Assembly: GCF_022965805.1 (NCBI RefSeq)
Contig: NC_133101.1
Coordinates: 12,251,069-12,315,068, forward strand
Origin: Primulina eburnea
Lineage: Eukaryota; Streptophyta; Magnoliopsida; Lamiales; Gesneriaceae
Direction of reading: 5' to 3'
Length of the DNA stretch: 64,000 nucleotides
Numbering within the stretch: the first letter of the stretch is position 1; each line of letters opens with the position of its first letter. The position numbers and the translations under genes were made by a program. Under the pieces are notes generated by a model. It was not told the DNA's origin, made no database searches, and saw only the letters and a list, made by a program, of their open reading frames with translations. Positions 11,686-21,956 of this stretch are shown here, piece by piece.

Positions 11686-12105
11686 ATGGCAGGTGCTAGT
11701 GGTTCAAAAGCTTCGTTCAAGGCAGAGGAGATAATGAAGGTAGCGCTTGAGAGTATGAAGAATCAAATGGAAAATGATGTTTTCCAGAAAATCCTCCATT
11801 TCTGGGAGAGTCTCCAGGAGCTCCACTTCCTCTGGGAGAATGAGATGGCTACCACTCCCATTCTGCTGAAAAAGCTAAGGAAGTATCGGGAGCGTCTACA
11901 TGAGTCTCATGCAGAATACATTTTCAAGCCAGATAACATCTACGAGCTGATGCTTCGAAAGGAGAAGAGGATCCTGGAGCATATAGCTGAGTCTGCCAGC
12001 TTCGCCAACACTCAAGCTGGTGACTTAAAACTCTGGCTGACCAACTGGAGGGATTTTGTAGAAAATGAACTGAATAATGTAATTCACAAAAATTTCCTCC
12101 AGTGA
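11686..12105 (+). CDS. intact antisense ORF (139 aa) inside copia-1, unknown function
   Basis: A complete 139-codon frame opposite in direction to copia-1, lying between RNase H and ORF3. It starts MAGASGSKASF and ends in TGA after NFLQ. The protein is highly charged and looks all-helical: Glu-, Lys- and Leu-rich with repeated aromatic/charged patterns such as HFWESLQELHFLWENE, RKYRERLHESHAEYI and LWLTNWRDFVENELNN. No known domain is recognised, and there is no signal peptide or membrane segment. A TATA box lies upstream and an AATAATAAAA-rich stretch follows the stop. Unlike the neighbouring pol, it has no stop or frameshift. The matching segment is deleted from copia-2. It may be an element-encoded antisense protein, as known in some Tat-lineage gypsy elements, or a captured host gene. 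Confidence 0.6.
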   Translation: MAGASGSKASFKAEEIMKVALESMKNQMENDVFQKILHFWESLQELHFLWENEMATTPILLKKLRKYRERLHESHAEYIFKPDNIYELMLRKEKRILEHIAESASFANTQAGDLKLWLTNWRDFVENELNNVIHKNFLQ

Positions 12106-12359
12106 ATAATAAAAATGCTATTTATCTTAGTCTTGTTATTTTTCTGCATTATCCAATTTCATTATTCAACAAAAAAATAAACTGACAGCAGTCGAAAAAT
12201 AAGGCGAACTGAACAAACTAACTGCTTAGAATGAACTGGCATCAGTTAAGAGTCATGCAGATGAGTAACTAACTGATGAATCAGTAAGTATTAAAAGGAA
12301 TGACAAGATGAATGGATAACTGAGTTAATAAAGGAAACTGATTAGGATAAATCAATTAA

Positions 12360-13109
12360 ACCAAGTATATTGCGAAAATGAGAGAACTTAGTCTCGCCCA
12401 ATGATTTGGTGAAGATATCTGCTGCTTGCTGCTCAGTTGAAACGTATTATAATCTGATGTTCTTCTTTAAGATATGATCTCTGATGAAGTGATGTCTGAC
12501 ATCTATGTGCTTGGTTCTGGAGTGAAGAACTGGATTATAGGTAATAGCGATTGTGCTTGTGTTGTCACAAAATATGGGAGATTTCTTTGCATCAACACCA
12601 TAATCTTTTAGTTGTTGCTGAATCCAGAGCAGTTGAGCACTGCAGCTTCCAGCAGCAAGATATTCTGCTTCAGTTGTGGAAGTTGCTATAGATGTTTGCT
12701 TCTTACTGAACCAAGAGATCAGTCTGTCTCCTAGAAACTGACATGATCCACTTGTACTCTTTCGATCAAGCTTGCATCCTGCATAATCTGCATCTGAATA
12801 ACCAACTAAATTGAAAGATGAGTCTTTAGGATACCATAATCCAACATTTTGTGTGCCTTGAAGATATTTCAGGATACGCTTGGCAGCTGAAAAGTGTGAT
12901 AGCTTAGGATTTGCTTGAAATCTTGCACACATACATACAGCAAACACAATATCAGTACGACTAGCAGTTAGGTACAATAATGAACCTATTAAACCTCTGT
13001 AAAGCATCGTCTCATCTGATGTTCCCCCTTGATCAGTGTCTAATTTAACTGATGAGCTAATGGGAATACTTGCAGCTGAACATGATTCCATACCAAATTT
13101 TTTCAGCAA
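12360..13109 (-). pseudogene. copia-1 RNase H and the end of the RT connection
   Basis: A 220-codon frame (12447-13109) with the copia RNase H signature: GYSDADYAG, DRKSTSGSCQFLG, SWFSKKQTSIATSTTEAEY and the ending TKHIDVRHHFIRDH. It digests the RNA strand of the RNA-DNA hybrid during reverse transcription. The frame hits a stop at 12447, and the conserved tail (STEQQAADIFTKSLGE) continues in frame to about 12360, so the stop is a point mutation. Upstream it joins the RT frame ending near 13103. Confidence 0.88.
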
Positions 13110-14336
13110 TTCCTTTGTATATTTGGTTTGACGGATAAAAGTTCTGAATCCAGTTGCTTCACTTGTAAACCGAGAAAGAATGTCAGTTCACCCATCATAC
13201 TCATTTCGAATTTATCCTGCATCAGCTTAGCAAATTTCTCGCATAATTTGGGGTTAGTTGACCCAAATATAATATCATCAACATAAATTTGAACAAGTAA
13301 AATATGATCATTCTTGGAAAATTTGAACAATGTCTTATAAACTGATCCAACGGAAAAATTGTGATCAGTTAGAAATTTTGAAAGAGTTTCGTACCAAGCT
13401 CTTGGAGCTTGTTTATGACCATATAAGGCTTTGTTCAAATGATAGACATGATCAGGAAAGTGATGATTGATAAAACCTGGAGGTTGTTCAACATAGACTT
13501 CTTCAGCAACTATCCATTCAGAAATGCACTCTTCACATCCATCTGGTATACTTTGAAGTTCTTGAACGATGCGTAGGCAAGGAATATTCTTATAGCTTCC
13601 AGTCTTGCAACTGGTGCATATGTCTCGTCATAATCAATTCCTTCTTCCTGCCTGTATCCTTGTGCAACTAGTCTTGCTTTGTTGCGCACAACTGAACCAT
13701 CTTCGTTCAGTTTGTTCCTGTACACCCACTTTGTAACTATAATAGTTTTTGAAATTGGTCTTGGAACTAAGTTCCAGACGTTGTTATGAACAAACTGATT
13801 TAGCTCCTCTTGCATTGCATTTATCCAATTTGGATCAGCAAGAGCATCATCAGTTTTCTTTGGTTCCAATTGAGATACAAAGGCTGAATGAATAAATAGA
13901 TTGATCATATGATTTCTTGTCCTTACTGGATCAGATGGATTACATATTACCAATTCTGGAGGATGTGATTTCTTCTATCTGAGTTCAGCATTTGTTAATT
14001 CTAAATCAGCAACTGCTTCTGTAGGCAACTGATTGTTTTCAGTTTCAGTTTGAGCTGTTTCAGTTGGTAACTGAATATCATTTGTTTGCTCCACTAACTG
14101 ATTATCAAGATTAGCTTCCAGTTCAGCAAATTGATCTAATATCTCTGGCTCAGGTGTTTGGAGGTTGCTTTGATTCATATGAATATTTTCTTCATCATCA
14201 TCCTCCAAACTGATATCTGTAAATCTGTCAGCTAGCTCAACTGTATCAGTTGGCTTAATAGTTAGTGCAGATTCATCAAACACAACATGAATAGATTCCT
14301 CAACGTTCAAAGTATTTTTGTTGAAGACTCTATAAG
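13103..14336 (-). pseudogene. copia-1 reverse transcriptase and the linker after integrase
   Basis: Minus-strand frames 13975-14310 (acidic linker), 13510-13953 (fingers/palm with [44 protein letters not shown] and [10 protein letters not shown]) and 13103-13438 ([14 protein letters not shown] and the catalytic YVDDIIFGS). Together they make a copia RT of the usual length, broken by stops or frameshifts near 13975, 13510-13440 and 13130. All key motifs remain, including the YVDD aspartates. The upstream part of pol lies beyond gypsy B at 24714. Confidence 0.88.
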
Positions 14337-17087
14337 TGTAACATACCGTACTTTTTACTACTTAAAAATTTGCGGAAAAATTTAAAATTTTCTTGTTTGT
14401 AAAATAATCTCCAACATACGCCATAAAGTATCACAACCAATTCCCCATACAATATGATCATTCGAAACATTGACTAATAAAATTTGTTCACAAACCACTT
14501 TCTCAAAATATTTTCCATCAACATAAAAATTTTAATAATTTAAACATTTCATAAAACTTAAACATGGCGGTCCTCGGGTCTAGCCTTCCGCTCAGTCCAA
14601 GTCTACCCCTTGGTCGCCACCTCCTGTCTCCTCCTCAACATACTCACCTGCATCGATCAAGTCTAGTGAGTCTAAAGACTCAGCACCTATAAATTGGGAA
14701 TAACGAGTACTACATAATAAAATCGCATACATCTTTAAAATATAATATACATAACTCGAAACTTGAAACTAAACTTGAACATACGTACATACATACTTTC
14801 ACGTGCCATCATCATAAACTTTTCTTAAACATACTTGCATACTTAAACATACTTGAACATACGTAACTTCATCATTTTCGTAGAGGATGTTTCAAAGCAA
14901 GTGACCCATAACATAATAAATGCCTGATCAGACATACCACAGTACTGGGCTGACAGGGACGTATCCACTGCCACATACATAAGATCCTCGTTCATAATTT
15001 AACGGGCTGGTTGGTCCCCGTTCATAATTTAACACTTTCCAACCTCGATCTAACCCGTTCATAATTTAACGGGCGGATTGGTCCCCGTTCATAATTTAAC
15101 GCTTTCCAATCCTAACATAATTTGGTCACAAGACATTTAGCATACCTCCAAAAACTTAAAATATTTTCTTTGCACGTCATCATACTTACTTGGCGTTGAG
15201 GGATTCGTTGGACTTCGATCGGGGCCGTTGCTGCCCATACTAACATGAATTTAAAATACTTAACTTGCATGTCTTAGACGTAGGTACTTGAGCTCACCAC
15301 CAAAGTGAAAAAGTAGCTTATGACATTCTAGTTCGCTCCGGACTTGACCTCGTATAATTATCGTACTAAACCATGACATAAAACCATAAAAACAAATCCT
15401 ATATATTTACATAAATAAATTTTAACCATGGTGCTAAACCATGATATAGAACCCCGAAGCAAATCCTAAAAAAATAAAAAATAAAAAATTTTTTAAACTT
15501 TTTTTTTAAAAGGGGTACACGGACCCCGTGTCGACACGGGTCCGGGTAGGCTCGAGAAAATCGAATTTTTGAAGGAAAACGGACACGGACTCCGTGTAGG
15601 GGTCCGGGAAGGGGTCCGGGTAGACACTGGACTTGCATACTCACGAAAATTCACTAACTTATTTATTCACCCTTTCAATCCAAGCCTAAGGACCATGAAC
15701 TAACACTTCAAGACTCATCCTAGGATTTTATTACATTGATTCAAACCCATACAAACACACCGAACGTTCCCAAACATCGACAAGTAACTTCAATACAACC
15801 ATAACCCGCAATTCAGCATCGTTTCGCTTCCTACGACTTCAATTACATCCCATGCCAATCCCGACCCAAACGAACCACCAAATAACACCTAAATACATCT
15901 CATAACATATCTAAATGCAGTAGCACAAGCCCGTCGATGCCCAACGAAGCCTGCAACAATTAACTTCAAGAACATAATCAACATCAACAATTTCTGAAAC
16001 GCAGTTTGAGCAGTCCCACGAAATATATCATAACTCACTCAATTTTTATCCAAATGACTCGAATTTTATATCAAATCAAAGGTATCAAAAAGTTCTACAT
16101 TTTTTTAGTTGAAACTTTTCTCAAAATCTCGACCGAGAATTCGCAGTTTTAACAAGAACAGTAAAAACGTGATTTAGATCTAAAAATTCTCCTTCAAAAT
16201 CGATCCAAACAATTAACCGCTCAAACTATGAACATCATACATGAATTTTACGCATAAAACAACGCAACACATAATATGACATGATCGACGCAGCAAAAGA
16301 GAGATTATACGTGCCTTTGATGATTAAACAATACCGAAACGACGACACCGAAGCGGAGATAGAGCGAGAGACGATCCGGGACGAAGGTGGCTCGATTTTC
16401 TTGAAATAAACTCAACAAAATATTGCTGGAAATTTCAGAGGGAAGGAACGATTGCTGAAGAAGAAGTTGGAGAGGAGAGAAATGATATAGAGATTGATGG
16501 AGGAGAGTTTAAATAAAATTCTCTTCTCTCCTTAGTCAAATAAAATAATAAACATGTGTGTTTTGTTTATAATGAAGGGGTGTGTGTATACGTGTATGAG
16601 TGTGTGTGAAAAGGTGTTGGAATAATTGAATATTTTAATATGTGTGTGTGGTGTGTAATAAACCACCTAATTAGTAATTATAAAGTATTTTTAAATAAAT
16701 AAATCATGCTAATAAAAATGTTAACAAATCAACAAATTAATAAAATTCTAATCCCATAATAAATTTACTAAAATCCCCTAATTGATAAACTTTAAAAGTT
16801 TAAAAATCCAAAAATGACTTAATATTTAAATTAGGGTTTAAAAATATTAAAACTTCATAAATTATTTAAAATTCCTTAAACCTAACTTAAAATAAAATAC
16901 CACAATTAAATTCACTAAAAATCATCTCGGTCTCCTTTCCTCGATCCCGCCTCGAAAAATCGTCTGAAACATAAAACTCAAGAAAACATTTTAACGTAGA
17001 TCAATTAAACATAAATATTAAAATAATGAAATTTCATAAATTAAATAAATGCATAGATTTTACGTATGCTGATTTTTGGGCTTTACA
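14337..17087 (-). repeat. 3' LTR of gypsy B
   Basis: Plus strand starts TGTAACATACCG and ends GGGCTTTACA. It contains the GAGTCTAAAGACTC palindrome (14668-14681), TTCATAATTTAACG repeats (about 14990-15110) and a GC-rich palindromic block (15511-15625, with CACGGACCCCGTG and GTGTCGACAC). The layout matches the LTRs of LARD A. Confidence 0.93.
15511..15625. repeat. GC-rich palindromic module in the gypsy B LTR
   Basis: Contains ACACGGACCCCGTGTCGACA and repeated GGGGTCCGGG. In the other LTR (23151-23245) the core is reduced to CACGACCCCTACGGG, so part of the palindrome was lost or gained after insertion. Confidence 0.7.
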
Positions 17088-17106
17088 GTTTCTCCCCCAC
17101 TTATAA
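17088..17106 (-). other. polypurine tract of gypsy B
   Basis: The minus strand reads AAGTGGGGGAGAAAC immediately before the 3' LTR start TGTAAAGCCC. Confidence 0.8.
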
Positions 17107-17123
17107 AAATTTCGTCCTCGAAA

Positions 17124-18330
17124 TTAAGTCTTACCGAACAACTCCGGGTATCGAAGTCTCATGTCTGCTTCAGCTTCCCAAGTGGCCTCCTCCACTGATT
17201 GATTCAGCCACTAGACTTTGACTACCTTAGTCATCTTGTTCCGAAGCCTACGCTCTTGCCTGTCTAAGATTTGAATCGGTTTTTCCTCATAAGACAGGTC
17301 TGGAGTCAACTGCAACGGCTCATGGCTCAGAACATGCGAAGGATTAGCTAGATACTTTCTCAACATAGAAACGTGGAACACATTGTGCACTCCGGACAAA
17401 TTCGGCGGTAAGGCTACACGATAAGCTAGAGTTCCAACTCTGTCAAGAATTTCGAACGGTCCAATAAATCTCGGACTAAGCTTGCCTCTCTTCCCAAATC
17501 TCATAACACCTTTCATAGGTGTTATTTTTACAAAAACGTGATCACCTACGGCAAACTCGAGATCTCTTCTTCTCTTGTCAGCATAACTCTTTTGACGGCT
17601 CTGGGCGGTCTTCAATCTGTCACGAATCTTAACCACCACATCTGCAGTCTGCTGAACTATTTCTGGACCAAGTTCTGCTCTCTCACCAACTTCATCCCAA
17701 TGAACTGGCGATCTACACTTCCGTCCATACAAAGCCTCGTAAGGAGCCATACCTATTGATGATTGGAAACTGTTATTGTAGGTAAACTCCACTAGAGGTA
17801 GCTTAGACTCCCAAGTCCCCTGAAAATCAATCATACAGGCTCTCAACAGATCTTCTAATATCTGTATCACTCGCTCAGACTGTCCATCTGTCTGAGGGTG
17901 AAATGCTGTACTGAAAAGCAACTTCGTCCCCATGGCTGCATGTAAGCTCTTCCAAAAGGACGATGTGAACCTCGGGTCCCTGTCGGACACTATCTAAACT
18001 GGAATCCCGTGCAAACGAACTGTCTCCCGAATATAAAGTTCTGCATACTAAGTCATGGAGAAAGTCATCTTTACCGGTAAGAAATGTGCCGACTTCGTTA
18101 GTCGATCCACTATGACCCAAATGGCATTGGATCCTCTGACTGACCTCGGCAAACCAACAACAAAATCCATGGTAATATTCTCCCATTTCCACTCTGGAAT
18201 GGGAAGTGGCTTAAGCATCCCTGCTGGCCTCTGATGCTCTGCTTTCACTTGTGACAAATGAGACATTCTGACACAAATCTGCGGATGTCTCGTTTCATCC
18301 CTGGCCACCAATACAAAATTTGCATGTCTT
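17124..18330 (-). pseudogene. gypsy B integrase with chromodomain-like C-terminus
   Basis: Integrase inserts the DNA copy into the genome. The HHCC zinc-binding part (YWWPGMKRDI, SECLICH) is readable at about 18250-18330 but out of frame with the core. The core (18048-18311 and 17211-17990) shows [47 protein letters not shown] and [10 protein letters not shown], covering the DDE residues. The GPFEIL and VFHVSML motifs follow. The last segment ([30 protein letters not shown]) is the chromodomain-like tail, ending at the stop 17124-17126. In-frame stops occur near 17999, 18055 and 17211, with a frameshift near 18250. Confidence 0.9.
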
Positions 18331-18331
18331 T

Positions 18332-19429
18332 TTACATCTTGGTACCTCCTGGGTGAATAGAATACAAAGATGCATGTGTCTCTGAAAAAATATCATGTCT
18401 GATTGAATCAACACTAGGCACCCACATTCTATCTTTGTATCTCACAATACCATCGGATACTGAATAAAGTACACTGCCCTTGGCTTCATCTTTCAGCCTC
18501 CATTTCAATAACTGCTCATCTGAAGGCTGACCTGCTCGAATACGGTCTAACAAGGAAGATTGGACTGTCAGATTAGGAAACTTCGGAGCTCTACCCTCGG
18601 GATAAACTTGCAACTCAAACTTTTGAATCTCAGACTGAAGAGGTCTCTGCCCTGATAACTGAGCTATGACCGCAACTTTTCTGCTCAACTCGTCTGCAAC
18701 AACATTAGATTTTCCCGGATGGTAGCTAATTTCACAGTCATAATCATTCACCAGTTCTAACCACCGTCTCTGTCTCATATTTAGCTCTTTCTGCGTGAAG
18801 AAATATTTGAGACTCTTGTGATCGGTGAAAATCTGACATTTCTCGCCGTATAAATAGTGTCTCCAAATCTTCAATGCAAAGACAACAGCTGCTAACTCAA
18901 GATCATGTGTCGGGTAGTTCTTCTCATGTACCTTCAACTGCCTGGAGGCATAAGCTATGACCCGACCCTGCTGCATCAATACCGCTCCTAAACCAAGCTT
19001 GGATGCGTCGGTGTATAACACAAAATCTCCTTGCCCTGATGGCATAGCTAACACCGGTGCTGAAATAAGAGCTTGCTTCAAAGTATCGAAGCTCTTCTGA
19101 CATTCATCACTCTACACAAATTTGACATTTTTCTTGGTCAATGAAATGAGTGGCACTGCTATGAATGAAAATCTCTGAATAAACTTTCTGTAGTAGCCTG
19201 CTAAGCCTAGGAAACTACGGATCTCTGATGCATTCTTCGACTCAATCCATTCTTTAACTGTCACCACCTTAGCTGGATCCACCTCAATGCCACTGTTAGA
19301 TATTATATGTCCTAAAAATGCTATTTTCTCTAACCAAAATTCACACTTATTGAATTTTGCATACAACTTGTGTCTCTGCAAAACCTGTAACACTGTTCAC
19401 AAATTTTGACTATGCTCCTCATGGCTCTT
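18332..19429 (-). pseudogene. gypsy B RT thumb/connection and RNase H
   Basis: Minus-strand frame 19112-19393 encodes the RT thumb (YAKFNKCEFWLEKIAFLGH, IRSFLGLAGYYRKFI). Frame 18332-19081 encodes RNase H ([70 protein letters not shown]). All are classic Ty3/gypsy motifs. Single-codon stops separate the frames at about 19395 and 19110 (a Trp codon turned to TAG). The frame ends at 18332 in HPGGTKM followed by TAA, just before the integrase zinc finger. Confidence 0.9.
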
Positions 19430-20501
19430 TCAAATTATAAGAATATCGTCAATAAATACTATGACGAACTGATCGAGGAACGGCTGAAATACTCGGTTCA
19501 TTAGATCCATGAAAATAGCTGGAGCATTTGTCACTCCAAATGGAATCACTAAGAACTCGTAATGCCCATATCTGGTCCTGAAAGCTATCTTGTGGACATC
19601 TGCATCCTTCACTTTCAGCTGATGATACCCTGATCGAAGATCTATCTTAGAGAACATGGTAGCTCCCTGTAACTGATCAAACAAATCTTCGATTCTAGGC
19701 AACGGGTACTTATTCTTGATCGTTACCTTGTTCAACTCACGGTAATCGATGCAAAGCCTCATGCTCCCATCCTTCTTTTTCACAAATAGCACTGGTACGC
19801 CCCACGGTGAGAAACTCGGGCGGATAAATTCCTTGTCTAAAAGTTCCTGAATCTGTTGCTTAAGTTCTAGCATTTCTGCTGGAGCTAATCTGTACGGTGT
19901 CTTAGAGATTGGCACTGTGCCTGGCATGAGATCAATGACAAACTCCACCTCTCTATCTGGTGGAAGGCCTGTGACGTCATCTGGAAAGACGTCTGGGAAG
20001 TCTCTGACTACTAGCACGTCTGATAAAGATGGAATGGGTACTTCAGGTGCAGATGCCATACTGGCTAAGAAAGCCTGACAACCCTTAGAAATCAGTCTCC
20101 TCGCCTGCATGCAGGAGATCATACGAGGAAAACTCCTCCATCTAGCTGGCTCGAATAGAAATTGCTCCATACCCAGCGGTCTAACCAACACTGATCTCTT
20201 CTGAAAATCGATCAGAACTCTGTTCTTAGTCAACCAGTCCATTCCCAATATAATGTCGAATTCTGGCATCGGCAATAAGATCAAATCTGCATATACCAGG
20301 TGACCATGCAGTTCCAGATCAATGTCTCTGACCACACTGGTGGCTAAAGCTCTTCCCCTGATGGGACTGTCACCAAAAAATTCACGTCTATGTCAATGGA
20401 CTTGAGGTCCAAATGATTGGCAAAAGTCTCCGATATAAAGGAGTGAGTGGCTCCTGAATCTATCAGTGATGTTGTGGCTAACCTCTTAATAAAAATGTTT
20501 C
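19430..20501 (-). pseudogene. gypsy B protease and RT palm
   Basis: After the predicted intron, the protease active-site motif LIDSGATHSFIS is readable at about 20430-20480. A frame break near 20340-20400 follows. The frame 19430-20335 then gives the C-terminal protease part (DIILGMDWL), the RT entry ([23 protein letters not shown]), [30 protein letters not shown] and the catalytic FIDDIL box. It stops two residues later at 19430 where a Ser codon is expected. The order protease then RT confirms Ty3/gypsy. Confidence 0.9.
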
Positions 20502-20676
20502 CTGAGATGCGTTAGCACAACACAACACTTATATACTAATTTACTAACATTAACCTTGAGTATAGAAGAGATCGATATATTCTAAGTCACTCAAAAATAT
20601 TACTAGCACACTAATAATCTCAATAAAATTCCAACACTCACGAAAAATAATACTGAGTTTAGGTAAGAAAGTTTAC
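20502..20676 (-). other. predicted 175-bp intron between gag and protease of gypsy B
   Basis: The gag frame runs through DTTLLTG into sequence unlike any gypsy protein. A GT donor (ACCG|GTAAAC at 20676) and an AG acceptor (CATCTCAG|GAAAC at 20502) bracket 175 bp of AT-rich DNA with stops. Joining the flanks restores the frame exactly as Thr-Gly-Asn-Ile-Phe-Ile-Lys leading to the protease DSGA motif. A branch-like GTGCTAAC lies 14-20 nt before the acceptor. It is predicted from sequence only. Confidence 0.6.
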
Positions 20677-21754
20677 CGGTCAGTAAGGTAGTGTCTGGAT
20701 TCGCCTCCTGTGCATGCATGGCGAACACTCTGCCCTGAGTTGGCTGTTTCCACTGCGGGCACTCTTTCAGCATGTGGTCACTGGCTCCACACTTAAAGCA
20801 TTTGCCTGATCCATACAAACATGGCCCTGGATGCTGGCGGTTGCACTTAGGACACACTGGGAAAATAACGGGCTTATGAGGTGCCCCCTGCTGTTGAACT
20901 GGACCTTTGCCCATCGGCGGTCCCTGATACGGCTTCTTCCCCGGCGGTCCTTGGTAAGGCCTCTTATGCTGAGGTCGCTGATGCTGCTGCTGCTGGTGTT
21001 GCGTTGGTGCTTGATAGGGCCTCTTGCCATGTCTGTCCGCCTCGATATCCCTCAGATCTTGTTCTGCCGCCAAAGCTCTAGAAACGGCAACTGCATATGT
21101 AGTAGGGCCAGCTACCCTCACATCACGGCGCAAGATAGGCCGCAAACCATCCATAAAATGTCTCAGTTTTGCCTGGACATCATTAGAAATCAGGGGTACA
21201 AAGTAACACCCCCTCTCAAACTTCCTGACGAAATCTGCCACGCTGCTGTCTCCTTGACGCAACGTCACAAATTCTCTGGTCAATCGTGATCTTACCTCTT
21301 CAGTGAAGTACTTGGCGAAGAACAATTCCTTGAATCCCGTCCAAGTCAAAGTTTGCAAATTCACTGTCACTGATGCGCTCTCCCACCATAGCCTAGCGTC
21401 CCCTGACAGAAGGAAAGTGGCACACCTGACCCTATCAGCATCGGTCAGCTCCATAAAATCGAAGATTACCTCGATGGACTTGATCCATCCTTCGGCTATC
21501 ATCGGGTCAGTGGTACCCGAGAACTCCTTTGGACTCATCCTCCTGAACCTTTCATACACTGCTTCTGGCCTGGGTCTCTCCTCTGCACCCATTGCTGCAG
21601 CGTGGTTCCCCGCAAATTGTGCGAAGAATTGAGTCATGCCTGCAAGCATCTGTGCCTGCATATCTGGTGGTGGAGGAGGAGTGGCCCTCTCTCCATCATA
21701 AGTCTCTCTGTCCTCATCCTTTGCTCCACGGGCAATCAAACGTCTAGGAGGCAT
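20677..21754 (-). CDS. gypsy B gag (capsid/nucleocapsid)
   Basis: Gag builds the virus-like particle and binds RNA. ATG at 21754 begins MPPRRLIARG. A Pro-rich N-terminal segment leads into the retrotransposon gag domain (about residues 70-235: FSGTTDPMIAEGWIKSIE, ARLWWESA, RQGDSSVADFVRKFERG, LRHFMDGLRP). A Gln/Pro-rich basic linker follows (KRPYQ and PYQGPP repeats). The nucleocapsid has a CX2CX4HX4C zinc knuckle (CFKCGASDHMLKEC) at about residue 325. The open frame runs past the predicted donor to a stop at 20603, which would give a 383-aa unspliced product. This is the least damaged gene of gypsy B. Confidence 0.9.
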
Positions 21755-21941
21755 ACTGTTCTAAAATTTACCCAACATGCATGAACATAATATAAATTAC
21801 ATAAGATGCACATAAATTAAATTTCAAAAACTAAATACTTACTACATAACATAATTTCAAAACTTTAAAACTTACAGATTGGAGATGTGACTTTGTGAGC
21901 TTCTTGTGACTGGCAGTAGGCATAACCCTTTTCAAGAACAC

Positions 21942-21954
21942 GGCTCTGATACCA
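21942..21954 (-). other. primer-binding site of gypsy B (tRNA-Met)
   Basis: The minus strand reads TGGTATCAGAGCC two bases after the 5' LTR end, complementary to the 3' end of plant initiator tRNA-Met. Confidence 0.85.
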
Positions 21955-21956
21955 AC

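Noticed and set aside
20831..21289. 152-codon plus-strand frame opposite gypsy B gag
   Set aside because: Shadow of the gag frame; it has no promoter and no family resemblance.
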